Made by a program: the position numbers and the translations under genes. The notes beneath the pieces are model-generated. The model was not told the DNA's origin. It worked only from the letters and a program-made list of their open reading frames with translations, and made no database searches. A stretch of DNA of 64,000 nucleotides from an uncultured Bacteroidales bacterium (lineage in GTDB: Bacteria; Bacteroidota; Bacteroidia; Bacteroidales; Bacteroidaceae): assembly GCA_902779165.1 (NCBI GenBank), contig CACZAN010000003.1:1-64000 (forward strand). The letters are read 5' to 3'. Every line of letters starts with the position of its first letter. Within the stretch, counting starts at the first letter, position 1. Below are positions 7,201 through 14,669 of this stretch, piece after piece.

Positions 7201-10196
7201 CAAAGGAACTGCGCTGGCAATGGACCAGTTTCCGCGACCGATTGCACCCTGGTGACCACGAGACATGGACACTACGCCTCACCGACCCCGACGGCAAGCC
7301 CGTAAGTGCCAACCTGATGGCAACCATCTATGACGCATCGCTCGACCAGCTGACACCCCACTCCTGGAATCTCATCGTCAACCGCTATCATCGTGTTCGT
7401 CAGATTCCATGGCGCTCGCAGGATTTCTTCGCCAACGGCAACGCATTCCAGTATCTATACTTCACAATGAAGGATTATAAGGCAGAGGGCCTCGCTTTTG
7501 ACTCCTTCGATGCATCCTGGATAAATGGACTCACCTTCTCTTATGGTTATCGCAGAGGACTCCATCGGCCACGTATGATGAGAGCCAGCCGTGCCTTAGG
7601 GGGAGCAATGGAAGAGGCCGACGGAGTCATGATGGAGGTGGCTGCAGCTCCAACACCTGCGCCCATGATGATGGCTGCCAAAGCTGCTCCCCAGAATGCC
7701 GCCCTGCAAGATAGAATCGCAGGTTTGTCTGTAGAAGAATCAGAAGATGGCGAAGATGCAGTGGCCAACGGTTCATCCGCAGAGGGACCCCTCTCCACGG
7801 CTCCCGCGACCCTGCGTACGAACTTCAATGAGACGGCGGCCTTCCTGCCTCGTCTCCATAGTGACCCCGTGACGGGTGAAGTCACCCTCTCGTTCACTCT
7901 TCCAGAGAGTCTCACCACCTGGCAACTGCTCGGCATGGCTCATACGAGCGACCTCTTCACTACAAATATTCAGGCACAAACCATCGCCCGCAAGGAACTG
8001 ATGGCCCGCCTCTACCTTCCCCGTTTCCTGCGTGCGGGAGACGAGAGCAGCCTGCGTGCCGTTATCCAGAACCTCACCGAGAGCGACCTCAGCGGACAAG
8101 TTCGCCTTGAGGTCTTTGACCCCGAGACAGAGAACGTGCTGGTGAAGCACACCGCTCCTTTCACCGCCTCCGCTAACGATGAAGCTGTACTCGCCTTTGA
8201 ATACACGCCCAGCGAAGACTACCCCATCGTCGCCGTTCGTCTGACCGCCGAGACCACAGTATCCGAGGGTGCAAAAGATAACCAAGCATCTTTCTCCGAC
8301 GGCGAGCAGCTGTACCTTCCCATCCTCTCATCGAAGGAATACATCACCGAAAGTGTAGAAATACAAGCTGACGGTGCAGGCACCTTCACCACCGACCTCT
8401 CTTCGCTCTTCAACCACGATGCACCTTCCGCCACCCAGCGCCGCCTGACCGTAGAGTACACCACACACCCCATCTGGAACGTCGTCCAAGCCCTGCCTGC
8501 CCTTCGCGAACCGCAGCACGATGATGTACTCTCCCTTACCTCTATCTTCTACGCCAACACCCTCGCCGCTCACATCGCCGCCACCACGCCACGGCTCCAC
8601 GACATTATTCAACTATGGAAGCAGCAAGCGAGCTCTCCCACAGGTGGCTCCTCTACTGGCCCTGTGGCCGGCGGTTCGTCCGCCAGCGAAAGCCCCCTCT
8701 CGCAGAACGACGACCTCAAGCAGCTCATCCTCGACGAGACTCCCTGGCTGCGCGAAGCCGACAGTGACGCGGAACGTCGTGCTCAACTCATCGATCTCTT
8801 CAACGAGAACCTCCTCAACAGCCGTATTGGCGGCACCCTGCAACGCCTCAACCAACGACAGGAGTCCGACGGCGGCTTCGCCTGGTTCCCAGGAATGCGC
8901 AGTAGCGAACTGATGACACGTCTCGTTGCCATCGAAATCACCCGTCTTCGCAGTCTCACCGACAACTTCTCTTCTCTCTCTGCAGACTCGCGACAGAGCG
9001 CCAACAATCTCTTGCACCGCGCTTTCGCGTTCATTGCCAAGGAGAACAACAAGATGATTCAGGAGATGAAGAAGGCAGAGGCAGAAGGCGCCACCATCCA
9101 TACGGGCGCACTGATGCACCTCCATTATGTCTATATTTCACAGCGTGCCGGCGTTCATCTCACCAAGAGCCAGCAGGCAGATGTCCGCTATCTTCTCGAC
9201 CACCTGAAAGGGTCTGTCGCAGGAATGACTAACGATGAACGCGCCGTAGCTGCTATCATCCTAAAGGGCGACGGTCGTGACCGCGATGCCCGCCTCTATT
9301 TTGATTCCATGCGTGAGCATATGACGACGACCCCAGACCACGGCACATTCTTCGATTACGCCGGAGGCAGCTTCACCCCCACGGGTCATAAGGTCCTCAT
9401 ACACACGGCAGCGATGGAAGCTGTCCGAGAGCTGACACCCGACGACCAGCCTCTCAACAGCAGTCTTCGTCGTTGGTTGCTACAGCAGAAGCGCACCCAG
9501 ATGTGGGAGTCCTCCATTTGCACTACTGACGCCATCTATGCCCTCCTCCATGGTGCTGCAGCTGCTGCCGACCTCCAAAGCACTGCTAAAGACCACCTCA
9601 CCCTGAACTACTCTGGCCGCAAAGTCAGTGTGCCCGCAGGTTCGCCCAAAGGAACCGCCGCAGTCTCTTCTCCTGCTGCCCTCGGCTACATCCGAGAGAC
9701 CTACTTCGATGGCACCGCACCTCGTTCCATCACGGTGCAGCGCAACAGTCCTTCTGAAGCATGGGGAGCCGTTTATGCACAATACCTTACGCCCATTGCT
9801 GAAGCCTCGGCCCATGCCTCAAGGCTTACCATCCGTCGTGAGTTGAGCAACACCGCCCCACGCCTCGGCGATAAGTTCACCACCCGCTACATCATCACTG
9901 CCGACCGAGACTACGAGTATGTCTGTCTGCGTGCTGACCGCCCAGCCGCCGCCGAGCCTGCAGAACAACTTTCCGGCTACCGTTACCAAGGAGGCCTCGG
10001 TTACTACCGCGCCGTACGCGATGCCCACACCGATTATTTCTTCGACCGTCTGCCCAAGGGCACATACGTCCTCGAAGAGACTTCCTTCATCGACCGCACG
10101 GGAAACTATACCACAGGACTCTGCCGCATACAGTGCCTCTATGCACCCGAGTACGAAGGACACACAGCGGCAATGGAAGTAAAAATAAAGGAATGA
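4278..10196 (+). CDS. Alpha-2-macroglobulin family protein, thioester motif absent
   Basis: A 1972-aa secreted or periplasmic protein with an N-terminal signal peptide (about 1-19, ending ASA). Bacterial alpha-2-macroglobulins are large protease-trapping or scaffold proteins of the envelope. Visible family landmarks are the MG-domain signature TDRAIYRPGQ near residue 545, EEYKRPTFEI near 630, the A2M block FNETAAFLPRL to LTTWQLLG near 1180-1220, and a helical terpenoid-cyclase-like domain (GGFAWFPGMRSSELMTR near 1535). Where thioester-bearing relatives have Cys-x-Glu-Gln before FYANTLA, this protein reads QHDDVLSLTS, so a covalent trap is not expected. An Ala/Met-rich linker lies at about 1110-1170. 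It is followed by surE after 64 bases. Confidence 0.9.
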   Translation: MKSFFLSLTMALFPFFASAQSFDALWKAEQKLEADGKPQSAYNAVQSILKKAIAEGHQGQAMSARLRAAALHQEWAPDSFFTDVVELEALRAQETRPEARAIYASILAEVYEGNRNRSQSSGLQLTSEEMKEWTREQYDSAAVMNWRLSLADISALSQARSKDWLPFVTQQKSSTYFNHDLLHILWQRVRDRNQGTWQPSPAAELAEAVKAEYVRQGNREAQLLMDLDMLDVSHSDPSEAASVQGRDLTTKLLRLKDIYADMPLCTEIYLRLLNNYDETVKTEQKVAWAEEALRRYPRYERIGEVHNILNELRRPWVKWRGNDIYYPGKEYTWEITTRNATAVTFVIYRLKDDFKEEEVGNSKLSVNDYFRRHGTEVQKIQHTIVKKPAYESTEDSLRWKAPEPGRYAILYTATTEEKEARRRTVTNEYQLFRVTSLQTMHRFHDANKIEVIVVDAESGQPIEGATVDLCSEDYRTEKRSDNATQRTNAEGRAFFQYHSGSENRQRYILAASTAADHFLPEETLWPNGSSYDDEQTTTTLRLYTDRAIYRPGQTVHLSGIAYSQKHWDASALAGKSYELILRNANWKEVSKQTAVTDSLGVLTADFVLPEGELPGNYRIQTTGANVSFRVEEYKRPTFEIKMDDAPALQWPQDSIELTGKALGYNGVPVRDARVTGHYQFTYPYFWWFRHEDSPELPIDTIATDENGIFRARVPLNNIPSEALRFGLVLRMNVEVLSAAGETREGVMRVPLCTTPLRLNITMQEQQDRDRLQAPLFSLITSTGKSTRGEIRWSVVAASAPASSSTTSASSVEAVASGAFTLTAEPSVKGGASASIEGLLTALRTLPSGDYELRASAQAGNDTASSSARFYLFSMDDTRLPRSAEQWLYCPSDTFDAAHPARIQVGSSFKDVALYYSLVAKEGVVKNELIQLSDELRIVEIPYLPEYGDGVTAHFAFVKGGTDYRMSQSLKLTMPSKELRWQWTSFRDRLHPGDHETWTLRLTDPDGKPVSANLMATIYDASLDQLTPHSWNLIVNRYHRVRQIPWRSQDFFANGNAFQYLYFTMKDYKAEGLAFDSFDASWINGLTFSYGYRRGLHRPRMMRASRALGGAMEEADGVMMEVAAAPTPAPMMMAAKAAPQNAALQDRIAGLSVEESEDGEDAVANGSSAEGPLSTAPATLRTNFNETAAFLPRLHSDPVTGEVTLSFTLPESLTTWQLLGMAHTSDLFTTNIQAQTIARKELMARLYLPRFLRAGDESSLRAVIQNLTESDLSGQVRLEVFDPETENVLVKHTAPFTASANDEAVLAFEYTPSEDYPIVAVRLTAETTVSEGAKDNQASFSDGEQLYLPILSSKEYITESVEIQADGAGTFTTDLSSLFNHDAPSATQRRLTVEYTTHPIWNVVQALPALREPQHDDVLSLTSIFYANTLAAHIAATTPRLHDIIQLWKQQASSPTGGSSTGPVAGGSSASESPLSQNDDLKQLILDETPWLREADSDAERRAQLIDLFNENLLNSRIGGTLQRLNQRQESDGGFAWFPGMRSSELMTRLVAIEITRLRSLTDNFSSLSADSRQSANNLLHRAFAFIAKENNKMIQEMKKAEAEGATIHTGALMHLHYVYISQRAGVHLTKSQQADVRYLLDHLKGSVAGMTNDERAVAAIILKGDGRDRDARLYFDSMREHMTTTPDHGTFFDYAGGSFTPTGHKVLIHTAAMEAVRELTPDDQPLNSSLRRWLLQQKRTQMWESSICTTDAIYALLHGAAAAADLQSTAKDHLTLNYSGRKVSVPAGSPKGTAAVSSPAALGYIRETYFDGTAPRSITVQRNSPSEAWGAVYAQYLTPIAEASAHASRLTIRRELSNTAPRLGDKFTTRYIITADRDYEYVCLRADRPAAAEPAEQLSGYRYQGGLGYYRAVRDAHTDYFFDRLPKGTYVLEETSFIDRTGNYTTGLCRIQCLYAPEYEGHTAAMEVKIKE

Positions 10197-10260
10197 AGCA
10201 TCATTCACAATACATAATTAATTGGTCGAATCGTAAAATCCGTATAATTGTAAAATCATA

Positions 10261-11019
10261 ATGCCTCTCATCCTCATCACCAACGACGACGGTTATCAAG
10301 CCGCTGGAATTCAAGCACTGGCGCGCGCCGTTGCTCCCCTTGCTGAAGTATATATTGTGGCTCCAGACGGTCCCCGTTCCGGTGCCGCGGCCTCCATCAC
10401 CTGCACCACGCCCGTCAGCTACACGCCCCTCGCAAAAGGACTGTATGCCTGCACAGGAACTCCCGTAGACTGCATCAAGCTCGCCCTTGAACAAATCGTG
10501 CCGCGCAAGCCCGACTTGCTCCTAAGCGGCATCAACCACGGCGACAACGCCAGCGTCAGCGTACACTACAGTGGTACGATGGGAGCTGTCTATGAAGGAT
10601 GCATGAAGGACATTCCTTCTATAGGTATCTCGCTCTATCTCCAACGAGGCCAGCGCTATGAGGACAACCCCGTCAGCGAAGATACACTCTCCGCCATTGC
10701 GGATCTCTGTCAGCGCGTGCTCCAACAGGGACTGCCACAAGACGTTTGTCTGAACATCAACCTCCCCGTTGCCCACAAGTTCCGCGGCTGGCAGATATGC
10801 CGTCAGGCGCGCGGCCGCTGGAGTGCTGAATGGATCACAGCCTCTAATCCCCGCGGCCAGCAGTCTTTCTGGCTCACGGGGCAGTTCACCGACCTCGAGC
10901 CCGAAGCCACAGATACAGACTTCGCCGCCCTTCGCGCCGGCTACTGCTCCATCGTGCCTGTAACAGTAGACACCACCGCCTACGCTGCAATGACCACTCT
11001 TCAAGAATTAATCCCATAA
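10261..11019 (+). CDS. surE: 5'/3'-nucleotidase SurE
   Basis: SurE hydrolyses nucleoside 5'/3'-monophosphates in a divalent-metal-dependent reaction. The 252-aa protein opens with the family signature LITNDDG (Asp9 and Asp10 as metal ligands). It has the metal-binding serine in PRSGAA (Ser40), the conserved SGINHGDN stretch, and SVHYSGTMGAVYEG. Length is normal. It sits immediately upstream of lpxB (35 bases), a frequent Bacteroidales arrangement. Confidence 0.96.
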   Translation: MPLILITNDDGYQAAGIQALARAVAPLAEVYIVAPDGPRSGAAASITCTTPVSYTPLAKGLYACTGTPVDCIKLALEQIVPRKPDLLLSGINHGDNASVSVHYSGTMGAVYEGCMKDIPSIGISLYLQRGQRYEDNPVSEDTLSAIADLCQRVLQQGLPQDVCLNINLPVAHKFRGWQICRQARGRWSAEWITASNPRGQQSFWLTGQFTDLEPEATDTDFAALRAGYCSIVPVTVDTTAYAAMTTLQELIP

Positions 11020-11054
11020 GTCTCATAAGCCTCTTGCGCCCTAAGCCCCATCAA

Positions 11055-12206
11055 ATGAAATACTACTTCATCGCAGGCGAAGCCAGTGGCGACCTCCACG
11101 CCTCCCATCTCATCATAGCCCTGAAAGCCGAAAACCCCGACGCGGAGTTCCGTGGTTTCGGCGGTGACCTGATGCAGGCTGCGGGAATGGCCCTCGTTCG
11201 CCATTATCGTGACCTCGCTTATATGGGCGTTGTCGATGTTCTCCTCCACGCACGCACCATATTGAGTGGTATGCGGCAATGCAAGGACGACATCATCTCT
11301 TGGCAACCCGACGTTGTCATCCTGGTTGATTATCCAGGTTTCAACATGAAGATTGCCCGCTTTGTCCACGAACGTGCCCTCTGTCCCGTTTACTACTATA
11401 TCGCTCCCAAACTTTGGGCGTGGAAGGAGTGGCGCATCAAAGCCCTGAGGCGCGATGTCGATGAAATATTCTCCATCCTTCCTTTCGAAGTCGAATTCTT
11501 CGAGGGCAAGCACCACGTTCCCATTCACTACGTCGGCAATCCTACTGTTGACGAGGTGGCAGAATACCAGTTTAAAGCAGAAAACAAACATCGTAGGTCT
11601 GATAATGGTAATTGTCTTGCTCTGCTCTGCGGCAGCCGTATCAATGAGGTGCGCGACAACCTCTGGATGATGCTTGTCGCCGCTGCACCCTATGATGCAG
11701 ACTTCAACATTCAGATTGCCGGGGTCACTGTCGTTCCGCGCGAAGTCTACGAACAGAGCATCACGAAGGCTGAGACAGTTTTTGGTCGTAAGATTCGTGC
11801 AGACCTCGTCTTCGATTCCACCTACGACCTCCTCTCTCATGCCAAAGCAGCCCTCGTCACGAGCGGTACAGCCACCCTGGAGACGGCTCTCTTCCGGGTG
11901 CCTCAGGTGGTCTGTTATGCCAAACGCTATCCCTGGCTTATGGCGACTGCTAAGAAGATTCTTCTCAAGATTCCCTATGTGTCGCTTGTCAATCTGATTG
12001 TAGGCCGCGAGGTCGTGCCTGAAATCATCCTCACCGATATGAACCCGGAGGCCATCCGGCAACACCTCAAAAACATTCTCCCTGACAGCCCTGCCCGCGA
12101 GGCACAACTGCAGGGCTACGAGGAGATGGCCGCCCGACTCGGCGAACCTGGAGCCCCGCAACATGCAGCCCGCAAGATTACTCAATTAATATCCCACAAC
12201 CATTAA
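11055..12206 (+). CDS. lpxB: Lipid-A-disaccharide synthase LpxB
   Basis: LpxB (GT19) condenses UDP-2,3-diacylglucosamine with lipid X to form the lipid A disaccharide at the inner face of the cytoplasmic membrane. The 383-aa protein begins with the signature YYFIAGEASGDLH. It has FRGFGGD, the VILVDYPGFN motif, VYYYIAPKLWAWKEWR, and the donor-binding SGTATLE near residue 280. The ATG at 11055 is used, because an earlier in-frame TTG lies in the repetitive leader. It ends 15 bases before xseA. Its presence implies a lipopolysaccharide outer membrane. Confidence 0.96.
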   Translation: MKYYFIAGEASGDLHASHLIIALKAENPDAEFRGFGGDLMQAAGMALVRHYRDLAYMGVVDVLLHARTILSGMRQCKDDIISWQPDVVILVDYPGFNMKIARFVHERALCPVYYYIAPKLWAWKEWRIKALRRDVDEIFSILPFEVEFFEGKHHVPIHYVGNPTVDEVAEYQFKAENKHRRSDNGNCLALLCGSRINEVRDNLWMMLVAAAPYDADFNIQIAGVTVVPREVYEQSITKAETVFGRKIRADLVFDSTYDLLSHAKAALVTSGTATLETALFRVPQVVCYAKRYPWLMATAKKILLKIPYVSLVNLIVGREVVPEIILTDMNPEAIRQHLKNILPDSPAREAQLQGYEEMAARLGEPGAPQHAARKITQLISHNH

Positions 12207-12221
12207 CTCTTAACTTCCCTT

Positions 12222-13451
12222 TTGCCCCCCTCACTCACCCTTCTCTCCCTCAACCGCCTCGTCCGTGCCGCAATCGAGCAATCCCTGGATGACGAATACT
12301 GGTTGGAAGCCGAACTCTCTGAAGCGCGGCTCGCCTCCAACGGCCACTTCTATGTGGAGTTCGTACAAAAGGATGACAGCGGACGCACCCTCGTCGCCAA
12401 AGCGCGCGGCGTCGCGTGGGCACGGACCTATAATATGATAGCCCCCCTCTTCGAACGGGCTACTGGCGAACGTCTTCGTGCCGGGATGAAGGTTCGGATG
12501 CTTGTCAGTATTGAGTTCCATGAGCTCTACGGTTACTCGCTCACCATTCAGGATATAGACCCCACCTACACCCTCGGGGATATGGCCCAGCGCCGTCGGG
12601 AGATTCTTGCCCGCCTGGAGGCAGACGGCATCCTCGAAGACAACCGCCAACTGCCGCTACCCACCCTGCTACGTCGCATCGCTGTCGTTTCTTCCGCCTC
12701 AGCTGCAGGCTACGGTGATTTCTGCGACCAGTTGTTAAACAATGACTACGGACTCTATTTCTCCCTTCGTCTATTCCCAGCCGTCATGCAGGGAGCAAAC
12801 GTCGAAGAAAGTGTGCTCGCTGCACTCGCCGCCATTTGCGACGAAGCCGACAACTACGACTGTGTGGTCATCATCCGCGGCGGAGGAGCCACCAGCGACC
12901 TCTCGGATTTTGACACCTACAACCTCGCGGCGGCTGTTTCGCAAATGCCTCTTCCTGTGATTATTGGTATCGGCCATGAACGCGATGAGACCGTGCTGGA
13001 TTTCGTGGCTCACACCCGCGTGAAGACCCCCACAGCTGCAGCCGCATTCCTCATCGATTATCAGGTGCAGCATCTCGTTCGCCTCGAAGAGCTTAGCCGT
13101 CGTATCCACCAGAGCACCGCCCTACGCCTGCAGCGCGACAAAGCCCGCCTGAACCAACTCACCACCTCGCTGCCTAACACCTTCATCCTCATCACCGAGC
13201 GGCAACGGCACCGTCTGGAACGCATCACCGACCGCCAGTCTACCGCTCTCACACGCCAACTCGAGCGCGAGCATCACCGACAGGAACTCCTCGGTCAGCG
13301 CCTCAAAGCCCTCTCGCCCGAACACCAGCTGCAACGCGGCTATTCTCTTACCTTCGCCAACGGCCAGCTGATCCGCGCTGCCGCCAATCTTACTCCTGGC
13401 ACGCGCCTCACCACCCGACTTGCCGACGGCGAAATCACCTCCACCGTTTAA
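12222..13451 (+). CDS. xseA: Exodeoxyribonuclease VII large subunit
   Basis: XseA is the catalytic subunit of exonuclease VII, which degrades single-stranded DNA to oligonucleotides. An N-terminal OB-fold (about 1-105), the RIAVVSSASAAGYGDF stretch, the IIRGGGATSDLSDFD motif and GIGHERDETVLD are all visible. A long coiled-coil C-terminus follows. The start is a TTG at 12222: the encoded SLNRLVRAAIEQSL aligns with the usual XseA N-terminus and no ATG precedes it. No xseB small-subunit gene follows. The 69-base gap before ald is too short for one, so it must lie elsewhere. Confidence 0.94.
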   Translation: MPPSLTLLSLNRLVRAAIEQSLDDEYWLEAELSEARLASNGHFYVEFVQKDDSGRTLVAKARGVAWARTYNMIAPLFERATGERLRAGMKVRMLVSIEFHELYGYSLTIQDIDPTYTLGDMAQRRREILARLEADGILEDNRQLPLPTLLRRIAVVSSASAAGYGDFCDQLLNNDYGLYFSLRLFPAVMQGANVEESVLAALAAICDEADNYDCVVIIRGGGATSDLSDFDTYNLAAAVSQMPLPVIIGIGHERDETVLDFVAHTRVKTPTAAAAFLIDYQVQHLVRLEELSRRIHQSTALRLQRDKARLNQLTTSLPNTFILITERQRHRLERITDRQSTALTRQLEREHHRQELLGQRLKALSPEHQLQRGYSLTFANGQLIRAAANLTPGTRLTTRLADGEITSTV

Positions 13452-13520
13452 CAATTTGCAAATTATAAATCCGTGAATTATTAATCGTCAATTATTCTAA
13501 CCTCTTTAATTCTTACAGTT

Positions 13521-14627
13521 ATGACAATCGGAGTACCTAAAGAAATCAAAAACAATGAAAACAGAGTGGGCATGACTCCTTCGGGTGTTGCCGAGTTAGT
13601 ACGTCGCGGACATCAGGTGTTCGTTCAACACACTGCCGGGGAGGGCAGCGGTTTTAGCGACGAAGCCTATGTGAAGGTCGGAGCACAGATCCTGCCGTCC
13701 ATCGAAGACGTATATGCAAAAGCCGATATGATTGTGAAGGTCAAGGAACCCATCGCACCCGAATATCCATTGGTGCGCAAGGGACAGGTTCTCTTCACCT
13801 ACTTCCATTTTGCCTGCGAGGAAGAACTTACACACGCCATGTTGAAGAGCGGTGCCACCTGCATCGCATACGAAACCGTGGAACGCGACGACCATTCGCT
13901 GCCACTTCTCATCCCTATGAGCGAGGTGGCAGGAAGGATGGCGGCACAGAACGGAGCCTACTACCTCCAGAAGACCAAAGGCGGCAAAGGCAAACTGATG
14001 GCGGGCGTTCCAGGAGTGAAACCCGCTAAAGTACTGGTACTGGGAGGAGGCACCGTGGGCGAAGCGGCAGCCCGCATTGCTGCCGGAATGGGAGCAGATG
14101 TCACCATTACCGATGTTTCCCTGCCGCGTCTGAAACAGCTGGCAGCCGAACTGCCCGCTAATGTGCATACACTCTACTCGTCAGAGCACAATATCCGTCA
14201 GGAACTGCCCAACGTGGATGTGGTCGTCGGATCTGTTCTTATTCCCGGCGATGCAGCCCCCAAGCTCATCACCAAGGACATGCTCCCGCTGATGGAACCC
14301 GGAACGGTGCTCGTGGATGTAGCCATCGACCAAGGTGGCTGCTTCGAGACCTCGCACCCCACCACCCATAGCGACCCCGTCTACATCATCGATGGCATCG
14401 TTCACTACGCCGTTGCCAACATCCCCGGAGCCGTTCCCAACACATCTACTATTGCCCTCACCAACGCCACGCTTCGCTACGCAATAGCCCTCGCCGACAA
14501 AGGCTGGCAACAGGCCTGTCGCGATGACCGTTCACTTTTCCGCGGCGTCAATATGACCGATGGAAAATGTACCTATGAGGCCGTTGCTAAAGTATGGGCC
14601 CTGGACTACATGCCACTCACCCTTTAG
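13521..14627 (+). CDS. ald: Alanine dehydrogenase
   Basis: NAD-dependent interconversion of L-alanine with pyruvate and ammonia. The 368-aa protein shows the N-terminal signature IGVPKEIKNNENRV, the catalytic pair Lys75 (VKEP) and His96 (FHFA) at the classic numbering, the dinucleotide-binding GGGTVGEAAARIA near residue 175, and the DQGGCFETS and ANIPGAVPNTST motifs. The leader between xseA and ald is an AT-rich degenerate repeat of AATTATnAATTAT type. A role in nitrogen assimilation or alanine fermentation is plausible. Confidence 0.96.
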   Translation: MTIGVPKEIKNNENRVGMTPSGVAELVRRGHQVFVQHTAGEGSGFSDEAYVKVGAQILPSIEDVYAKADMIVKVKEPIAPEYPLVRKGQVLFTYFHFACEEELTHAMLKSGATCIAYETVERDDHSLPLLIPMSEVAGRMAAQNGAYYLQKTKGGKGKLMAGVPGVKPAKVLVLGGGTVGEAAARIAAGMGADVTITDVSLPRLKQLAAELPANVHTLYSSEHNIRQELPNVDVVVGSVLIPGDAAPKLITKDMLPLMEPGTVLVDVAIDQGGCFETSHPTTHSDPVYIIDGIVHYAVANIPGAVPNTSTIALTNATLRYAIALADKGWQQACRDDRSLFRGVNMTDGKCTYEAVAKVWALDYMPLTL

Positions 14628-14651
14628 TTCCTATCGAAAGGTGTACCTTTG
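14623..14651 (+). promoter_or_regulatory. Promoter of the GH92 gene
   Basis: TTTA (14623-14626), a 17-base spacer, then TACCTTTG (14644-14651), matching the Bacteroidetes -33/-7 pattern. The GH92 ATG is 18 bases downstream, giving a very short leader. The -33 half overlaps the end of ald. Confidence 0.6.
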
Positions 14652-14669
14652 CACAATAATTGAGTTCAC

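Noticed and set aside
11001..12185. 394-codon minus-strand frame opposite lpxB
   Set aside because: Antisense shadow of lpxB with no recognisable domain.
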